64,000 nucleotides of DNA, taken from assembly GCA_024628785.1 (NCBI GenBank), contig CP102404.1:124001-188000 (forward strand), in the 5' to 3' direction. A program made the position numbers and the translations under genes. Shown here piece after piece: positions 1 to 7,969 of the stretch (the stretch's first letter is position 1; each line of letters starts with the position of its first letter). This stretch comes from Fusobacteria bacterium ZRK30 (GTDB lineage Bacteria; Fusobacteriota; Fusobacteriia; Fusobacteriales; Fusobacteriaceae). The notes beneath the pieces were generated by a model, which saw nothing but the letters and a program-made list of their open reading frames with translations, searched no databases and was not told the DNA's origin.

Positions 1-210
1 AATGCAGTTATAGAAATCACCTTTATTTCTATTATAGGTATCCCAAATAATGTAGAAGCTTTAAAACGTTCTTTAGGCGAAGCTAAGCCGGCACACTTAC
101 CGATTAATTATACATTTAAATATCGTACCTGGGGGATGTTACTTCCTAAAACATGGGGATATTATATGCAATACACATGGGGTCAAGTCTTAAAGCAGGA
201 GGTTATATAG
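1..210 (+). CDS. Phage baseplate/tail protein, DUF2313 (YmfQ) type, C-terminal part
   Basis: This frame is open from the first base of the window to TAG at 208-210, so only the last 69 residues are visible. The stretch reading EALKRSLGEAKPAHLPINYT, followed by an aromatic FKYRTWG segment, matches the C-terminus of DUF2313/YmfQ proteins, which sit between the baseplate J-like protein and the tail fibre in contractile-tailed phages and PBSX-like elements. The next gene starts immediately after its stop codon, with the AGGAGG at 197-202 lying inside this gene, so the two are translationally coupled. Family call is from recognised motif and gene order; the N-terminus lies outside the window. Confidence 0.72.
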   Translation, partial: NAVIEITFISIIGIPNNVEALKRSLGEAKPAHLPINYTFKYRTWGMLLPKTWGYYMQYTWGQVLKQEVI

Positions 211-1014
211 ATGGATGGAACTACACCAAATTTAAATTTGGTTAAGCCAGGAAGAAATGGAACAGCCGATATAGAAGTTCTCGATCAAAATATGGAAAAA
301 ATAGATGCCTGGGCAGGAGAAAAAGAAACTGAACTAAGCGGTAAAGAACCTACAATTAATAAAAATAGTGGATTTAATAAAGAAAAAACCGACTCAGTTA
401 CTACCAACAGCTCTGTAATCTTAGCTACAGCAAAAGCTATAAAAACAGTCTGGGATGCTCTCACAAATCATAGGAATAGTACTAGTAATCCTCATACAGT
501 TACTAAGAGTCAAGTAGGATTAGGAAATGTTCCTAATTATACAATTACTGATTCTACAACTGATGGATCTAGTTTAAAATTTGGAAGTGCAAAAGCAGTT
601 AAAACTGTTTGGAATAAAGCTCTCGAGATATTGGGGCTGACTAATACAAATAAAAATGCAATACAAAATAATACAGAACAAATAGAGAATTTTTCTAAAA
701 TTTCAGAAACAAATATAAATATGACTACTGGTACAGGAGTTGTAAATATAAGAAGAATTGGTAACCTAATTTTCATAGGAATAGATACATTGAACACTAC
801 CATATACTATGGTAAGATTGCTTTTTCATTACCTAATGGGTTTCATATAGAAACAGGAAATTATAGAACCACCATCATAGCTTCACAGAGTTCAACGGGA
901 GGTAAATCATGTTGTTTTAGATGTACGAACGGAATTGACTTTATAGCATTTGATGGGGATTCTCTAACATCTTCGGTGGGGTATAATTCATATATAGCTG
1001 CAAATAAAATCTAA
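211..1014 (+). CDS. Phage tail fibre / receptor-binding protein
   Basis: 267 residues. The N-terminus (NLNLVKPGRNGTADIEVLDQ, then MEKIDAW) is the 'adaptor' seen at the start of many tail fibre proteins. Residues ~70-140 contain two copies of an ILATAKAIKTVW-like motif separated by NPHTVTKSQVGLGNVPNY, the collagen-like fibre repeat common in fibres of Firmicutes and Fusobacteria phages. The C-terminal ~100 residues are beta-rich with a short Cys-Cys pair and would be the receptor-binding head; this half is usually hypervariable. It starts one base after the upstream stop, so is coupled to the baseplate gene. Host range would be set here if the prophage is viable. Confidence 0.78.
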   Translation: MDGTTPNLNLVKPGRNGTADIEVLDQNMEKIDAWAGEKETELSGKEPTINKNSGFNKEKTDSVTTNSSVILATAKAIKTVWDALTNHRNSTSNPHTVTKSQVGLGNVPNYTITDSTTDGSSLKFGSAKAVKTVWNKALEILGLTNTNKNAIQNNTEQIENFSKISETNINMTTGTGVVNIRRIGNLIFIGIDTLNTTIYYGKIAFSLPNGFHIETGNYRTTIIASQSSTGGKSCCFRCTNGIDFIAFDGDSLTSSVGYNSYIAANKI

Positions 1015-1051
1015 ATTTGTTTTGGTCAATAGATAAAAAGAGAGGTGAAAA

Positions 1052-1579
1052 ATGAAATACAATTTATTAAAAAAAGAAGCAGCTAACACATGGGAATTGG
1101 CCAAAGAAAAACATATAAAATCTGTTTCTTTGGATAAGAATAGAATCAATAGAAAATATGAAAAAGCATTCCCGTATGATTATGATCCGGAAGTTCATTT
1201 TGTATACGAAGGTAAACTAACAGGACCATATATAATTCAACCTGATTTTACTCTATATTTTTTAAATGATAGAGAGCAAATAGAAAAAGGATATAAAGCT
1301 CTTGGGATTGGTGAAATCCTAGAAGGGAATAAGATAAAAATTATTCCCTCTCCTGGAGAGTTTTATACCTGGAATACTAATACCTGGATCTATGATAAAC
1401 AAAGGGAGATAAATAGTATAAATAATAGGATTAAAGGAATTGAAACTGATTTAGAAAATAAACAGGCTAGATTAGATTCCAGAGAGAAACTAGGTATGAA
1501 AGTATCTAAACCAGACTCTGAAATAGTAAGACTATTACAGCTCCATGCTGATACTTCTCAAGAACTTACTTTAATCTAA
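1052..1579 (+). CDS. Probable tail fibre assembly-like protein
   Basis: 175 residues, start ATG preceded by GAGAGGTG. Position directly after the fibre gene and a central YTWNTNTWIYD segment (near residues 108-118) resemble the W-x-W/WVYD signature of tail fibre assembly chaperones, which fold and trimerise the fibre. The remaining C-terminal ~55 residues are predicted coiled coil (INSINNRIKGIETDLENKQA). No clear full-length family match is recognised, so the functional call rests on context and one motif. It is in the same orientation and close spacing (37 bp) as the fibre gene. Confidence 0.5.
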   Translation: MKYNLLKKEAANTWELAKEKHIKSVSLDKNRINRKYEKAFPYDYDPEVHFVYEGKLTGPYIIQPDFTLYFLNDREQIEKGYKALGIGEILEGNKIKIIPSPGEFYTWNTNTWIYDKQREINSINNRIKGIETDLENKQARLDSREKLGMKVSKPDSEIVRLLQLHADTSQELTLI

Positions 1580-1594
1580 ATTAGGAGGGATTAT

Positions 1595-1894
1595 TTGGAA
1601 TACAATATTACATTAGATTTAATAACCTATATTATAGTCTTAATAGCATTTGGAACCATAGGAAGTTGTTACCAGGCATATAAAGACCAGGGAACTACTA
1701 AGCCATTCTGGGCCAGGGTTATATGTGGGGCATTTGCAGGATCGGTTACAATGCTTGTTGTGTTTATATTAGGACTAGAAGGAACCCAGGCTTTTATTCA
1801 TTTTGGTATAGCAGCTCTTCTAGGCCTTCTATCTGAAAAAGGAGAAACACAGAGAATAGTAGATTTGATCTTTAACAGAGGAGGGAGAACATGA
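1595..1894 (+). CDS. Holin-like small membrane protein
   Basis: 99 residues starting at TTG (1595), chosen because TTAGGAGGGA sits 6-13 bases upstream and no ATG fits. Two or three hydrophobic segments (about residues 8-26, 45-63 and 66-80) with a positively charged tail (FNRGGRT) give a class II/III holin layout, similar to the LydA-like holin group. It overlaps the endolysin start by 4 bp (ATGA-type junction), the typical holin-lysin arrangement. The expected role is to make lesions in the inner membrane so the endolysin can reach peptidoglycan. Holin families are too divergent for a firm family name by eye. Confidence 0.6.
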   Translation: MEYNITLDLITYIIVLIAFGTIGSCYQAYKDQGTTKPFWARVICGAFAGSVTMLVVFILGLEGTQAFIHFGIAALLGLLSEKGETQRIVDLIFNRGGRT

Positions 1895-2265
1895 ATAAAA
1901 TATCGAGTAGAAGCATCAAAAATATCCAAGGAATAGATCCCAGATTACCTCTAATAGTTGGAATGGTATTAGCCAGAGGGAAGGTAGACCTGACTATTAC
2001 GTGTGGTTTAAGGAGCTTAGAGGACCAGCAAAAAGCATTTAAAAATGGGTTCAGTAAATTGGATGGAGTCAATAAGAAATCTAAACATCAAACAGGGAAA
2101 GCGATAGACTTTATTCCATATCCCTTTAATGGATGGGATGACATAGAAAGCTTTAAAAAGGTTGGTGAGGAGTTAAAATTAGTGGCCAATCATTTGGGAT
2201 TTAAATGTACTTACGGTGGTGACTGGAAGAATTTTAAAGATTATCCGCATTTCCAGCTGGATTAG
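1891..2265 (+). CDS. Phage endolysin, M15-type L,D-peptidase (VanY-like)
   Basis: 124 residues. The pattern SKHQTGKAIDFIPY (about residues 61-74) supplies the HxxxxxxD zinc ligands of peptidase family M15, and DYPHFQLD at the C-terminus supplies the third ligand His. Such short single-domain M15 proteins are phage endolysins that cut the peptide cross-links of peptidoglycan (L-Ala-D-Glu or D-Ala cleavage). No signal peptide is seen, consistent with holin-dependent export. It overlaps the upstream holin-like gene and is followed 8 bp later by another membrane protein, completing a lysis cassette. Catalytic residues all appear present. Confidence 0.85.
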   Translation: MNKISSRSIKNIQGIDPRLPLIVGMVLARGKVDLTITCGLRSLEDQQKAFKNGFSKLDGVNKKSKHQTGKAIDFIPYPFNGWDDIESFKKVGEELKLVANHLGFKCTYGGDWKNFKDYPHFQLD

Positions 2266-2273
2266 GAGGGGTC

Positions 2274-2735
2274 ATGAATAAAATTATAAATTTTTTCAAA
2301 GATAAAGGACTCCCGGCACTAGCCCAGGCAGTCATGGGGAACCCTGTAGGAGCATTAACAACTCTTACAGGGCTTACCGGATCATCTACTGAGACAGAAA
2401 TTTTAAAAACCTTACAGGGAGATCCCCAGCTGGTTTTGAAATTAAAAGAAAAGGAAAATGAATATGTAAAATTTATCTTAGATGATAAGAAAAATGCAAG
2501 AGAGATGAACTTTAAAATAAATGACTCCGATAATTCATCCTGGCTCCAAAAGAATATAAGTGCCCTGATTGCCCTTGTATGGGTGTCGTTTTGTATCTAC
2601 CTGTACTGGATAAGCCTAAAGGGAGAAGTAGGCAGTGACAAACAGATGAATAGCATGGTAGTCGGCTCTATAACTAATATCACCATGCTGATAATAGGTT
2701 TCTATTTCGGGAGTTCCGAAATTAAGAAAAAATAA
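2274..2735 (+). CDS. Holin-like protein, 3-TM phage/GTA holin type
   Basis: 153 residues, ATG preceded by AGGAGGGG. The soluble N-terminal half carries small-residue-rich segments and charged helices; the C-terminal half has two strong membrane helices (about residues 97-116 and 128-146) and ends with FYFGSSEIKKK. The 'FYFGSS...K' ending is typical of the GTA_holin_3TM family. It closes the lysis module and is followed by a terminator at 2801. Function as a second holin or a membrane-anchored lysis regulator is inferred from family and position. Confidence 0.62.
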   Translation: MNKIINFFKDKGLPALAQAVMGNPVGALTTLTGLTGSSTETEILKTLQGDPQLVLKLKEKENEYVKFILDDKKNAREMNFKINDSDNSSWLQKNISALIALVWVSFCIYLYWISLKGEVGSDKQMNSMVVGSITNITMLIIGFYFGSSEIKKK

Positions 2736-2800
2736 AATTTTTAGGAGGTCTAATTCAATAAGGGAATTATTCTTTAAGTATAAAAGGAGTAATTAAAAAA

Positions 2801-2824
2801 AAGAGCTTTAATAGCTCTTTTTTT
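2801..2824. terminator. Bidirectional terminator after the prophage lysis genes
   Basis: AAGAGCT (2801-2807) and AGCTCTT (2813-2819) form a stem flanked by A- and T-runs on both sides. It can end the plus-strand lysis operon and the minus-strand gene that stops at 2823. Confidence 0.85.
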
Positions 2825-3176
2825 ACATTTTAGGTAATTCAACTCCGCCAATTCCAGAAAAAACTAAAGTTTCTCCTAACCTTTTTTTCAATTTTTCATT
2901 ATAAACCTTACTAAATAATGTCTTATTTTTTACATTAAGATCAACATCTTCGAATTTTTGATTACATAAATACTCAAAGAGGTATGTCCCTGAATAATCA
3001 AACATTATTTTTTTATTTATTTTCCCTAATAAAGTTACAGAAACTTTACAAGTTTTATCTTCGCTATTTAACCACATTTGAACATTAAGATCCATCTCCA
3101 TTTTTTTTGAAGGAATTTCATCTTCCCTATTAAACTTTTCATCCATTAAGCAAAATTTAGATATACTTGATTTCAT
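2823..3176 (-). CDS. Small uncharacterised protein, possible SecB-like fold
   Basis: 117 residues. It is not firmly recognised. The middle reads as alternating strands (VQMWLNSEDKTCKVSVTLLG, then IMFDYSGTYLFEY), and the C-terminus FSGIGGVELPKM resembles the 'G(I/F)PPLxLPxI' ending of SecB-like chaperones. SecB-like proteins occur outside Sec as stand-alone chaperones, including in toxin-antitoxin-chaperone systems and on mobile elements. It is the last gene of a minus-strand group with two small membrane proteins (3185-3914) beside a prophage lysis cassette, so it may be phage cargo. The SecB idea is inference from short motifs and needs a profile search; otherwise hypothetical. Confidence 0.4.
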   Translation of the reverse strand: MKSSISKFCLMDEKFNREDEIPSKKMEMDLNVQMWLNSEDKTCKVSVTLLGKINKKIMFDYSGTYLFEYLCNQKFEDVDLNVKNKTLFSKVYNEKLKKRLGETLVFSGIGGVELPKM

Positions 3177-3184
3177 TTTCCCTC

Positions 3185-3583
3185 CTAAATCTTAAACTCA
3201 AAACAATCAATATTTTTTGATTGTTCTATATTTGTATTTTTATCGAGTTTTTGATGACTTACTGAAAAAGCAGCGACTAATACTAAACCTGCCATAGATA
3301 ATTTTTCTATTTTTAAAGGTTTATTAGAAAAACTACTAGATAAAGAAAATCCAGTTTCAGCAACTACGATTTCATGTAATAATTCTATTTTTTCTTTTCT
3401 ATTACTTATTTTTGATAATTTTTTTAAAAAATTAAAATTTATAGATTCTCTTAAAATTTTAAAAGTTTGAATTTTATTCATATTAATTGTTTCTTGTTTT
3501 GCTAGAAATCTTATTTCACTATACGTAGCTAATAAGAAGTAAAAAACTATAAATATTATTAATAATAAAAATTTTGTTAGCAT
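3185..3583 (-). CDS. Hypothetical membrane-anchored protein
   Basis: 132 residues. One strong N-terminal membrane helix (residues ~3-21, LTKFLLLIIFIVFYFLLAT) is followed by a basic, helical cytoplasmic-looking region and a weaker hydrophobic stretch near residues 95-108 (AGLVLVAAFSV). The ATG has an ideal AGGAGG upstream (3590s). The gene lies 8 bp upstream of the 2823-3176 gene and ~20 bp downstream of the 3603 gene, all on the minus strand, so the three probably form one transcript. No family is recognised. Confidence 0.55.
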   Translation of the reverse strand: MLTKFLLLIIFIVFYFLLATYSEIRFLAKQETINMNKIQTFKILRESINFNFLKKLSKISNRKEKIELLHEIVVAETGFSLSSSFSNKPLKIEKLSMAGLVLVAAFSVSHQKLDKNTNIEQSKNIDCFEFKI

Positions 3584-3602
3584 AATAACCTCCTGTTATT
3601 GT

Positions 3603-3914
3603 TTAATAATATATACTTAGCATAGGGAAAGGAACTAAAGCTATAAAAAGACCTGCAAAAACATTATTTGAAATTTTTATTGAAGCTATACCTACTCCAA
3701 TAGTTGGTTCAGTATAAAAACCTATAAGCATCATAAAAGATGAAAAAGTTAATAAACCACAAACTACAATAGATAATACAAAAAGTCTTTTTTTAAATTT
3801 AGTATCAAAATTACTATCTGTTCCATACCCTGTTTTTACTACTTCTTTTAAAAATGGAATTGCAAATAAAAAGGAACTTATTGCATAACTGTTCAATTCT
3901 CCCTGAGAACTCAT
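3603..3914 (-). CDS. Hypothetical multi-pass membrane protein; true start probably further upstream
   Basis: From the ATG at 3914 the product has 103 residues with two to three membrane helices (residues ~10-24, 46-66, 80-98). However, the same frame stays open to a stop at 4086-4088 and reads like real protein (LYYFYKSLPRALN..., then GAIVIEIILNFGFWGIYSM, another membrane helix that runs into the ATG). That upstream stretch has no ATG, GTG or TTG. Either a non-standard start such as ATT (4062-4064) is used, or a frameshift has separated the start. The annotated ATG has no good ribosome site. It heads the three-gene minus-strand group ending at 2823. Confidence 0.5.
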   Translation of the reverse strand: MSSQGELNSYAISSFLFAIPFLKEVVKTGYGTDSNFDTKFKKRLFVLSIVVCGLLTFSSFMMLIGFYTEPTIGVGIASIKISNNVFAGLFIALVPFPMLSIYY

Positions 3915-4236
3915 AGAATAAATACCCCAAAATCCAAAATTTAAAATAATTTCAATTACAATTGCACCAAAGCTATTTATTTTTCCCCTCTCCTCTCTTA
4001 CATATTTTTTTAAGTTAAGAGCTCTAGGTAAACTCTTATAAAAGTAATAAAGTCTAATTGTAATGTCCCGTTTAGTAAACTTAACTTAATTTTAATAAAA
4101 TTATACATTTATATTCTAATAAAGTCAATTTAAAACTTCTCTTATCGTATATATATTTTATACTTTTTTAAGCATTTTTTAATTTAAATAAAATTATCTA
4201 GTTCCCTATAAGTGGTAAAAAAGAAGCATAAAATAA

Positions 4237-4275
4237 AAAGTCTACCTTAATTGGTAGACTTTCTTTTGTTTTTCC
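4237..4275 (+). terminator. Strong hairpin with T-run upstream of the OLD nuclease gene
   Basis: AAAGTCTACC (4237-4246) pairs perfectly with GGTAGACTTT (4253-4262), followed by CTTTTGTTTTT. No gene on the plus strand ends just before it, so it may insulate 4399 from prophage transcription or be an attenuator/relic. Confidence 0.65.
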
Positions 4276-4398
4276 GTGTAAGTAAAAATCTCAAATATTA
4301 GTAAAAATTAATTTATATACTATTTATTAAGGGAATATTGATTTTACTTGGAAAAAGTAGTATACAAGAAGAAGTAGAGTAAATTAAAGGAGGGATAT

Positions 4399-6207
4399 AT
4401 GAAATTACATAGCTTAAAGATTGAAAATTTTAGAAAAATTAAAAGTGCTTCAGTACTCTTTGAAGACGCAACTTTTCTCATTGGGGAAAATAATGTTGGT
4501 AAAAGTACTGTTTTAAAATCGATAGATTTTCTATTAAATTCTGAAAGAACAATGAGCGGTGATAATTACTATAAATATTGTGATGAGAGAGGTACACTTT
4601 GTGAACCTACTAATGAAGTAGTGCTAACTGCTGAATTTAGAAATTTACCTACAGAATCTAAAACATGGAAAGGTTTTAAAGGTCGTGTTTTTAATTACGA
4701 TACAGACGATGAAGCGGATACCGGCTTAGGAATTATTTATAGAAAAAAATATCCCTTTAAGAATAACGTTATAATAGAAATGAAATCATTTAAAAGAATT
4801 CTAAAAGAAGAATTTATCGCTTGTAAAACTCTTAATGACTATATAACTAATGGAATAGAAGAATGTATTTTAGTAGAATTATTTCCAGGTATTAAATTAG
4901 ATAAAAACTTAACAGTAGCACAGAAAAAAATCTTATTAGAGTTAGACGAACTATACGATATAAATGAACATGAATATGAATGGCACAATAATCCTGGTGG
5001 AATAATGCAAAACGTACTTTCGAAACTTCCTAAATTATTGTTAATTCCTGCATCAGATAAAAAAGAAGAAATGGGTGAAAAAAAAGGGGCTTTAGTGGAT
5101 ATAATGTCAGAATTATTTTCTGAGGTACGCTCAGAATCTAAAAATTATGAACAAGCACAGGTTTATTTAAATGCATTAAGTAAAGAAATGAATCCAGATG
5201 ATACAACTAGTAAATTTGGTATAATGATGAATGAATTAAATGGTATATTTACCGATGTTTTTCCAGGGTCGCTGATACATACAGATGTTGATTTAAGTAA
5301 TCCAGATAATGCTTTAAAACCAGAATTTAAAATTTCTATGTCAAGTAATGTAAAAACACCAATATCATTCCAAGGAACTGGTTCAATCAGATCAGCGGTA
5401 TTTTCACTATTAAAATTTAGACATGAGAGAGAGTTGAGAAAAGATGAGAGTAAAAGAGCGTCAATTATAATAGCTTTTGAAGAGCCTGAATTGTATTTAC
5501 ATCCAAATGCTGCTAATTCCATAAGAGATACTATCTATGATTTAGCAAATGCTAAATCACAAATAATATGTACAACTCATTCCCCTTTTATGATCGATTT
5601 AAGCAAGAAACCTAAACAAATTCTTAATAATATGACTAATGTAAAAAATAATATTGAAGTAGCTCCTTTCAATACTAGTCATGCATATAAAACTCTCGAA
5701 GGAAATGAACAGCTATATATAAAAATGTTATTAAAAATGGATGATTATTTAACAAGAGTATTTTTTGCAAAAAAAATTATTATAGTTGAAGGTGATACAG
5801 AAGAAATCGTAATGAGAGAAACTATCGAAAGAATGCCTTCAGAAGTAAAAAAACGTGTAAAATCAGAAGTTCAAATCATTCGAGCTCGTGGAAAAGCAAT
5901 AATAATATCTTTAGCCAAATATTTAAATGCTATGAATATTAATTATTATGTAATTCATGATAGAGATAAAGGTGTAGTTAAAGCAGAATCATTTAACGAT
6001 CACATTGTTAGTGCTATAGGAAATCCTGATTTAAGAATTATGCTGGAAGAATGCATTGAAGATGTTCTGGGGTATCAGGCTCCTTCGTCAAATAAACCAT
6101 ATAAAGCATATACACAAGTTTCACAATGGGGAGAAAATTGGGAAGATGTTAATGAGAAATGGCGTACAGTTGTCGAAACTGCATTAAGTGACTATTTCAC
6201 TAGTTAG
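4399..6207 (+). CDS. OLD-family ATP-dependent endonuclease (AAA ATPase plus TOPRIM)
   Basis: 602 residues. The N-terminal ABC/SMC-like ATPase has Walker A GENNVGKST (residues ~28-36), a Walker B region AFEEPELYLHP (~360-370) and the H-loop TTHSP (~392). The C-terminal TOPRIM nuclease domain carries IIIVEGDTEE (~460, catalytic Glu) and VIHDRDKG (~517, metal-binding DxD). OLD-family nucleases (P2 Old, GajA of Gabija, Retron-Eco8 effector) act in phage exclusion. No UvrD-like GajB partner, reverse transcriptase or second effector is next to it, so this looks like a stand-alone class 1 OLD. Its place beside a prophage lysis module supports a superinfection-exclusion role, which is inference. RBS AAAGGAGG precedes the ATG. 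Confidence 0.88.
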   Translation: MKLHSLKIENFRKIKSASVLFEDATFLIGENNVGKSTVLKSIDFLLNSERTMSGDNYYKYCDERGTLCEPTNEVVLTAEFRNLPTESKTWKGFKGRVFNYDTDDEADTGLGIIYRKKYPFKNNVIIEMKSFKRILKEEFIACKTLNDYITNGIEECILVELFPGIKLDKNLTVAQKKILLELDELYDINEHEYEWHNNPGGIMQNVLSKLPKLLLIPASDKKEEMGEKKGALVDIMSELFSEVRSESKNYEQAQVYLNALSKEMNPDDTTSKFGIMMNELNGIFTDVFPGSLIHTDVDLSNPDNALKPEFKISMSSNVKTPISFQGTGSIRSAVFSLLKFRHERELRKDESKRASIIIAFEEPELYLHPNAANSIRDTIYDLANAKSQIICTTHSPFMIDLSKKPKQILNNMTNVKNNIEVAPFNTSHAYKTLEGNEQLYIKMLLKMDDYLTRVFFAKKIIIVEGDTEEIVMRETIERMPSEVKKRVKSEVQIIRARGKAIIISLAKYLNAMNINYYVIHDRDKGVVKAESFNDHIVSAIGNPDLRIMLEECIEDVLGYQAPSSNKPYKAYTQVSQWGENWEDVNEKWRTVVETALSDYFTS

Positions 6208-6253
6208 ATATTTTTTTTGAATAAAAATAACTAAGCCTCTAATAGCTAGTATT

Positions 6254-6363
6254 CTTTAGTAGGGGGAAGGCGTCGTTCATACTGATGCACCATGTTATCT
6301 TCCTTAAATTGGGATATATAATTAGATCTTTTAAAGCTCCCAATTTGGGAGCTTTTTTTATAA
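6254..6363 (+). ncRNA. Duplicated intergenic element, copy A (candidate structured RNA with terminator)
   Basis: About 105 nt closely resembling a second stretch at 18571-18675. Shared blocks are TAGTAGGG, TTCATACTGATGCACCA (identical), ATATATAATTAGAT and a terminator hairpin AAGCTCCCAATTTGGGAGCTT followed by T7. In copy A, GGAAG (near 6265-6279) can pair with CTTCC (6299-6303) around the invariant TTCATACTGATGCACCA block. There is no open reading frame. It lies downstream of the OLD gene on the same strand, so it may be its 3' UTR or an independent RNA. Confidence 0.5.
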
Positions 6364-6401
6364 AAAAAAGAAATATATATAATACACCTTTTAGTTATAG
6401 A

Positions 6402-6717
6402 CTAGAATAATCTCATAATCAAATACCTTTTACTCTCTATCTCAGAAAACAGGATCTCTTTTATTATTATCCTCAAAAGATTTTTTAAACTATCAGAGTT
6501 GTAACTCTTATAATTATTAACCACGTCTTCCAATATCTCATAATTATTTTCATTGCTGCTTTTTTCTCATCCAATATTTGTATTTTTTCTATCAAGATTA
6601 TTTTGTAATTCCTGTAATCCCCCTCTCTCATCATCTCCTGTAATTTTTTTACTCTTCATCTCTCTTTCTCATTTTTTTTAATAACTTCACTATATTAACT
6701 TTTCTCCCATTGCTCAT
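6402..6717 (-). pseudogene. Decayed gene, possibly a serine-recombinase or phage-protein relic
   Basis: A good ribosome site (AGGAGGG, 6726-6732) precedes ATG at 6717, giving MSNGRKVNIVKLLKKMRKRDEE before a stop. Readable pieces continue in other frames (DDERGGLQELQNNLDRK; then EILEDVVNNYKSYNSDSLKN, LLRIIIKEILFSEIESKR) to a stop at 6402. The last piece resembles the C-terminal helix region of large serine recombinases, but this is weak. Several frameshifts and stops show it is not functional. Such a relic could mark the old edge of the prophage. Confidence 0.4.
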
Positions 6718-6739
6718 AAATAATTCCCTCCTAGTTCAG

Positions 6740-7035
6740 ATGAATTTATTTATCTGATTATTTCTTTTTTTTATATCCTCTATTTTTTTACTTAATAACT
6801 TTATTTTGTGTTTTTTTAAACCTCTTTCGATCTTCGCCCTCTCAGAGGCTCTAAAATTCGTTTCTACGCATTCCAATTAATTCTCGACTTACTTGTCGAA
6901 CAACCATTTAATTTCTCTTGTATAAGCAAATTAGAGAGTCGATTTTAAAGCAGTATCCTCTATAAATCAGATTTAAAATTAATATTCGATTTTTTAATTA
7001 ATACCACCTAAACGATTTCTTAATTGTCCTAATAA
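6740..7035 (-). other. Gene-poor AT-rich stretch with protein-like fragments
   Basis: No intact gene. Minus-strand fragments such as RASERAKIERGLKKHKIKLL and KKIEDIKKRNNQINKF read like protein but are broken by stops and frame changes, suggesting an extension of the relic at 6402-6717 or a second one. Confidence 0.3.
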
Positions 7036-7038
7036 ATA

Positions 7039-7066
7039 AAAAACACACTATTTAATAGTGTGTTTT
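7039..7066 (-). terminator. Terminator of the SH3-protein gene
   Basis: AAACACACTATT (from 7041) and AATAGTGTGTTT form a near-perfect hairpin with A/T runs at both sides, just downstream of the stop at 7080. A second copy of the half-site ACACACTATTTAAT occurs near 7489, upstream of the gene. Confidence 0.75.
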
Positions 7067-7079
7067 ATTCTTGAATATT

Positions 7080-7433
7080 TTATTTTATAACTTCTATATG
7101 ATTTAATGGAGCCCACCCTTTCTTTTGTGGTTCTGTTTCTTTATAACCCCAAATCCATCCATTCAAAACTTTTTCTTCAACTAAAATTTCTCCAATTTCA
7201 AGATTAAATTCTGTAGCATCATAACTTTCTAATATAGTTCCTTTACCATTATTTTTATCAATAATTTGTTGTGGAATCCACCCTTCATTATTAGTAGTTT
7301 TACAGAAAATCCAACCTTTCCAATCGCCATTTTCATTAGACTCTTCTATACATTTAACACTCTCTCCTTTCAAAACTTTAATAGGGTTTGGATATTCTGT
7401 TTCTCTTTCTTTATTAACTAAATATTTATTCAT
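7080..7433 (-). CDS. SH3-domain protein (two bacterial SH3-like modules)
   Basis: About 117 residues from ATG 7433; a further ATG 15 bases upstream lies inside the ribosome site (TTGGAGGTTGT), so the inner ATG was chosen. Two repeats each end in a GWIP/GWAP motif (GWIPQQIIDK near residue 52; GWAPLNHIEVIK at the end), the hallmark of bacterial SH3-like beta-barrels. Tryptophans (WKGWIFCK, NGWIWGYKE) line the usual ligand groove. No signal peptide or membrane helix, so it is probably cytoplasmic. Function unknown; no partner gene is adjacent apart from the topoisomerase-tail fragment upstream. Confidence 0.7.
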   Translation of the reverse strand: MNKYLVNKERETEYPNPIKVLKGESVKCIEESNENGDWKGWIFCKTTNNEGWIPQQIIDKNNGKGTILESYDATEFNLEIGEILVEEKVLNGWIWGYKETEPQKKGWAPLNHIEVIK

Positions 7434-7532
7434 TACAACCTCCAACAATAATTTATACTATAAGTATAACTCATAAAATAACCTTTAACACACTATTTAA
7501 TTTCTTTACACTTTTACTTATCATAAATTTAG

Positions 7533-7937
7533 CTACTCCATTTTCTTTAATAATAATTTTGCTTTTGTAATTTTTATTGGATTTTTATAATGCTTTGCTT
7601 CTTCCCATAAAGTAAACTTACAACCATTTTTATATCCTTCACAAGAGTAATTTAATTTATCTATTTTCGTCTTTCCTTGATAAACATTCTTTCCACACTT
7701 TGGACATATAGCTATAATCTCTTTTTTACTATTAGTTTCGATTTTATCAACCTCAATAACTTTTGATAAAGTTTCTATTAAAATCTCACCTTTTGATTCT
7801 ATAGAAAAAATTTGATAAATTAAATGAAAAAAGTAATCAGCTCTGGTATGAATGACTATGGCTAAATTTTTATCGTGTTCTATAATAACAATTATTAATT
7901 TAAGTATAATATAGCCATTCTCAGTAGACAATATCAA
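7533..7937 (-). pseudogene. Fragment: C-terminal zinc-ribbon tail of a type IA topoisomerase-like protein
   Basis: The last ~60 residues (CPKCGKNVYQGKTKID..., CEGYKNGCKFTLWEE..., ITKAKLLLKK) match the repeated zinc-ribbon tail found at the C-terminus of topoisomerase III/TopB-like and related mobile-element proteins (CPKCG, then GCKFxxW). The upstream ~70 residues, beginning at TTG 7937, are hydrophobic and not topoisomerase-like, and there is no good ribosome site. The gene is therefore likely a 3' remnant of a larger topB-like gene, commonly carried by integrative elements. It could still be expressed as a small zinc-ribbon protein, but that is less likely. Confidence 0.5.
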
Positions 7938-7969
7938 AAAGAGTAATTTAGTCTAACATTATTTAGGAT

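Noticed and set aside
2736-2800. AGGAGG at 2742 as start of another phage gene
   Set aside because: No start codon at the right distance and only 60 bp before the terminator.
6290-6306. TGATGCACCA in the duplicated element as a tRNA 3' end
   Set aside because: No acceptor stem, T-loop or anticodon arm can be built around it.
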